This document shows, in pieces, positions 63,501-64,000 of a stretch of DNA of 64,000 bases. The translations under genes were made by a program, and so were the position numbers. The notes under the pieces are model-generated. The model did not search any database, was not told the origin of the DNA, and was given only the letters and a program-made list of their open reading frames with translations. The first letter of the stretch is position 1. The number at the start of each line of letters is the position of its first letter. The stretch spans positions 372,001-436,000 of the forward strand of contig CALSFV010000242.1 in the NCBI GenBank assembly GCA_943737045.1. Direction: 5' to 3'. The stretch comes from Parapristionchus giblindavisi. Its lineage: Eukaryota; Nematoda; Chromadorea; Rhabditida; Diplogasteridae.

Positions 63501-64000
63501 GTGACTGAATCCACGTATGAGCCTAGCACCTCCAGTGTCAAGATTGTGACATTCACTACGGAATCTACTCATCAGACTTCAACTGAATCACCATCGACAG
63601 ACAAAGAAACTACGCCGAAGATTCTTATAATGGCAGAATCGACGACTTCGCATGTTCCACTTGTCACCAGAGGAGCTATGGGTACCAAGTACCCGAGGGA
63701 GTTCGGAGTTAGTGTAGGTACTCGTCTATTCGTAAATTCTGAGGAATCCATGGGTGAGGGAATGACCAAGCCGGTTCACACTAGCAAGGGAACCACGACA
63801 AAACCGAGGTTCACACCTCGCGGAACAAGGCCTGATATTGTCATGACTAAGATACCCCCAACCCAGTCCACTCATGAGCCTTCTGTAGTGACCATTTCGT
63901 CATCAGCATTTATAACCGAGTCTACTAAAGGTTCGACTAAATCATCTGCATCTGGTGTTAAAACAATAACCGACGCACCGATTCCAGATGAAACCACTGC
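42209..64000 (+). CDS. Giant EGF-repeat and mucin-like extracellular matrix protein, 3' truncated by window
   Basis: About forty exons join in phase to one protein of more than 5,500 residues inside the window, with no stop before the right edge. The order is signal peptide, LDLa-like half-domain, EGF block A, Ala/Ser and Gly-rich linker, 5.2-kb Ser/Thr-rich exon, EGF block B, 3.4-kb Ser/Thr-rich exon, one EGF, and a further Ser/Thr-rich exon that runs off the window. Thr/Ser/Pro repeats imply dense O-glycosylation; DIDEC/DVNEC starts imply calcium-binding EGFs. In nematodes this architecture belongs to apical matrix and hemidesmosome-linked proteins such as FBN-1, MUP-4 and MUA-3, which attach epidermis to cuticle. 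Which of these it is cannot be settled, because SEA, vWA, ZP or transmembrane segments would lie downstream. Confidence 0.85.
42567..44033. other. Intron of the EGF/mucin gene, 1.5 kb
   Basis: No exon is seen. C/T-rich patches lie near 42,900-42,950 and 43,350-43,405 and a CT run near 43,838-43,857. This is the longest intron of the gene inside the window; most others are 50-300 bp. Confidence 0.6.
44034..46400 (+). CDS. EGF block A: about ten EGF and calcium-binding EGF exons
   Basis: Exons: 44034-44144, 44400-44516, 44596-44719, 44826-44895, 44975-45060, 45127-45230, 45425-45541, 45663-45785, 46014-46121 and 46288-46400. Most encode one six-cysteine module, and starts such as DKNEC, DIDEC and DVNEC mark calcium-binding types with the N/D hydroxylation pattern and aromatic residue (for example CTNTVGNYSCECFPGFEGNG). 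Most junctions are phase 1, the class expected for shuffled extracellular modules. The last module ends HTCCNSKSEEPICK, with CC in place of the usual C-x-C, as does the one at 45663. Confidence 0.85.
46469..47157 (+). CDS. Ala/Ser and Gly-rich linker exons (three)
   Basis: Exon 46469-46705 opens GIHVFKILDGEVHLYDKSVE, then has a (Ser-Ala)n run (about 46,535-46,600), a Gly-rich patch and IVVVSDEHKAHESASKAAK. Exon 46786-46881 reads ASQSGSVVIEGGSSHSASGG and ends FWK. Exon 47064-47157 reads GFDSSLGLPIELIELFKEKA and ends TTDAG. All are in phase with the EGF exons on both sides. The segment is non-cysteine and of unknown fold; a spacer or a self-associating stretch is possible. Confidence 0.75.
47264..47545 (+). 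CDS. Two further EGF exons
   Basis: Exon 47264-47365 encodes ALMCTGSCPMNSECVDGLCQ CKTGFTG, a compact EGF. Exon 47445-47545 encodes DINECEESNPCLEDRNHWCV and ends with CC, repeating the atypical CC ending of the modules at 45663 and 46288. Phases are 1-1 and 1-0. The CC modules are each followed by non-EGF linker sequence or by an EGF lacking the DxxEC start. Confidence 0.8.
47606..48237 (+). CDS. Linker exons with GLEI and V-I-E-G strand motifs
   Basis: Exons 47606-47749 (TTDCIGLEIGRNSNGSLSLG...), 47824-47980 (EKKFEEGVVILVPAKTESGS... GLEIGPHFIDEEDE) and 48086-48237 (GRNASRIDTLSRTTVSPLQS... TGFRNT) join in phases 0-0, 0-1 and 1-0. The motif GLEI appears twice here and again several times in the next exon. 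No known domain is recognised. Alternating short hydrophobic runs and Gly/charged turns suggest beta strands, which is inference. Confidence 0.7.
48332..53536 (+). CDS. 5.2-kb mucin-like exon
   Basis: One uninterrupted frame of 1,735 codons runs from a TTTTCAG acceptor to AGG|GTATGA. The first 170 codons continue the strand-like linker (VIIETDAPTG, GIILEEGG, RIVVIDGDDGT, GLEIIGSG). The rest is Thr/Ser/Pro/Glu/Lys-rich and cysteine-free, as expected of a heavily O-glycosylated stalk. It holds a 10-residue array (49,403-49,642) and an 18-residue array (51,062-53,169). Between them is a non-repetitive island, PRLNVTFHTAEPS...PDLQITPENI...PDGKDG, that recurs in the next giant exon. Long antisense frames here are composition artefacts. 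Confidence 0.85.
49403..49642 (+). repeat. Eight tandem 30-bp units (TTESSTGPDS)
   Basis: The 10-residue unit TTESS[TA]GPxx repeats eight times, mostly alternating between TTESSTGPDS and TTESSAGPKS. The 30-bp length keeps the frame. Each unit offers several Ser/Thr O-glycosylation sites. Confidence 0.9.
51062..53169 (+). repeat. About 39 tandem 54-bp units coding an 18-residue mucin repeat
   Basis: The two main unit types are TTKAAVTEPSSKTTVTES and TTKAAVTEPSTKATETES, usually alternating and so forming a 108-bp dimer. A larger period is visible: marker variants (TRKSAV, PETES, TTRAAV, VTDS) recur exactly 540 bp apart (for example near 51,797 and 52,337), so ten units were duplicated as a block. 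The first few units are irregular and more diverged. Confidence 0.92.
53661..54092 (+). CDS. Two Ser/Thr-rich linker exons
   Basis: Exon 53661-53828 reads QPTTTEHPEAETVLAITTKQ... and exon 53959-54092 reads STQPHSERETTTQQERSDMT... ending APIEP. Phases are 0-0 and 0-2, joining the 5.2-kb exon to EGF block B. They are mucin-like without obvious tandem repeats. Confidence 0.75.
54147..56678 (+). CDS. EGF block B: eleven EGF or EGF-like exons
   Basis: Exons: 54147-54271, 54339-54464, 54532-54649, 54727-54878, 54982-55107, 55181-55296, 55471-55636, 55816-55941, 56066-56188, 56269-56427 and 56541-56678. Calcium-binding types begin DINEC, DIDEC or DVDEC and end with TGDG-like turns. Three modules are unusual: 54727 (CTKQEEEGAICGKNNVCMVD... 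CSKCKSGFEKRKGQCV), 56269 (LCERENKTCLVDGDDVPQCG SCAAGHH) and 55471 with a longer insert. They share a C-x-V-D-G core without the DxxEC start. Most junctions are phase 1. Several introns contain TTTGATC motifs just before the acceptor. Confidence 0.87.
56890..60309 (+). CDS. 3.4-kb exon: one calcium-binding EGF then mucin-like repeats
   Basis: It opens with DVDECLMPHLCDPNAVCTNT... GDGFTCT, a complete calcium-binding EGF, and continues without an intron into more than 1,080 Ser/Thr-rich residues. This includes the 79-residue array, a second copy of the PRLNVTFHT...PDLVITPEDI...PDGKDG island (about 59,265-59,410) and one copy of SGVKTMTDAPVPDD (near 57,295). The donor A|GTGAGT at 60310 leaves phase 1. 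A fused EGF-mucin exon differs from the one-module exons upstream. Confidence 0.87.
57402..59223 (+). repeat. 79-residue (237-bp) array followed by 38-residue (114-bp) units
   Basis: Units beginning APRTVTFRPHTRTTAKSPV start at 57,402, 57,639, 57,876, 58,113, 58,350 and 58,587, exactly 237 bp apart and nearly identical. Three shortened 114-bp units (RTTSESVTEPTTKSH... ASVTE) follow at 58,812, 58,926 and 59,040, and a final partial APRTVTFRPH unit starts near 59,166. The short units are the second half of the long unit amplified alone. Confidence 0.92.
60432..60551 (+). CDS. Single EGF exon between two mucin exons
   Basis: The exon reads RPISHCQLAPGMCHKNARCG LDGKCACIKGFEGNG and ends ITICN. 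It has six cysteines in EGF spacing but no DxxEC calcium motif. Phase 1 on both sides fits the exons at 56890 and 60616. Confidence 0.85.
60616..64000 (+). CDS. Third mucin-like exon, continues past the window edge
   Basis: The exon starts EISTTIAPDATTMFVEPTTQ after a TTTTCAG acceptor and stays in frame to the last base, at least 1,128 residues. It is Ser/Thr/Pro-rich and cysteine-free. It contains a 17-residue array (61,332 onward) and a larger internal duplication with the modules RTKMTKRPSxDRATTES, TKYPREFxVSVGTRLFVNSE and SGVKTxTDxPIPDETT repeated. The end of the gene, any transmembrane segment and any ZP, SEA or vWA domain lie beyond the window. Confidence 0.83.
61332..61860 (+). repeat. 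Ten tandem 51-bp units (ESSVKTTPEGRPTTQTP)
   Basis: Units start every 51 bp from 61,332 to 61,791, with a degenerate eleventh at 61,842. Alternating versions carry EGSP, EGRP, ESSP or ESRP in the middle. The unit keeps the reading frame and adds a Lys or Arg charge between clustered Thr. Confidence 0.9.
61885..64000 (+). repeat. Large internal duplication, about 1-1.3 kb period
   Basis: The module SSRRTKMTKRPSHDRATTES through TPSSTARVTLSTRSEV (about 61,900-62,180) recurs at about 62,920-63,200 and partly at about 63,280-63,440. TKYPREFEVSVGTRLFVNSE (about 62,358) recurs at about 63,688. SGVKTMTDGPIPDETTAG (about 62,647) recurs at the right edge (about 63,951). Copies differ by scattered substitutions, so they are older than the 18- and 79-residue arrays. 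Confidence 0.85.

Overview
The window is eukaryotic. Introns are GT–AG with the short TTTCAG-type 3' splice sites typical of nematodes, and the sequence is AT-rich with long simple-sequence tracts and palindromic miniature transposons. The two genes are a CREB-type bZIP factor and a very large EGF/mucin matrix protein, both on the + strand. I read it as a free-living clade V nematode, possibly a diplogastrid such as Pristionchus. The genus is a guess; the phylum is well supported by gene structure.

From 1 to about 34.4 kb lies the CREB orthologue (crh-1 in nematode nomenclature). The coding exons can be joined with every reading phase matching: an N-terminal Gly/Ser-rich exon (2456-2667), the kinase-inducible-domain exon ending in RRPSYR (3472-3551), a 15.5-kb intron, Ser/Thr/Pro-rich and Ala/Leu-rich activation exons (19058-24856), a 7.4-kb intron, and four 3' exons (32216-32878) that carry the basic region and leucine zipper. 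Two sets of alternative first exons are predicted. Exon 17320-17722 would replace the KID phospho-site exon. A Ser/Asp-rich exon shortly upstream of the bZIP exons would give a short product with neither KID nor activation region, resembling mammalian CREM/ICER repressors. That last exon sits in an exact 1,710-bp head-to-tail tandem duplication (28691-30400 and 30401-32110) and so is present twice.

From 34.4 to 42.1 kb no gene is recognised. The stretch holds an 807-bp foldback element (36729-37535), pyrimidine tracts and several short GATCAAA heptamer arrays.

From 42.2 kb to the right edge runs one giant secreted or membrane-anchored gene, truncated by the window. It has a signal peptide, an LDLa-like half-domain, about 25 EGF or calcium-binding EGF modules in two blocks, an Ala/Ser and Gly-rich linker with recurring hydrophobic V-I-E-G strands, and three giant Ser/Thr-rich mucin-like exons (5.2 kb, 3.4 kb and at least 3.4 kb). 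These contain tandem arrays of 10-, 18-, 79-, 38- and 17-residue units. The architecture fits the nematode apical extracellular matrix group of fibrillin-like proteins (FBN-1, MUP-4, MUA-3), but the C-terminal domains that would decide between them lie outside the window.

Mobile DNA: a 686-bp palindromic hAT-type MITE with a perfect 8-bp target duplication (25163-25848), a foldback element with TA ends (36729-37535), and two smaller inverted-repeat elements (about 4638-4953 and 28072-28238). No tRNA, rRNA, CRISPR or viral gene was recognised.
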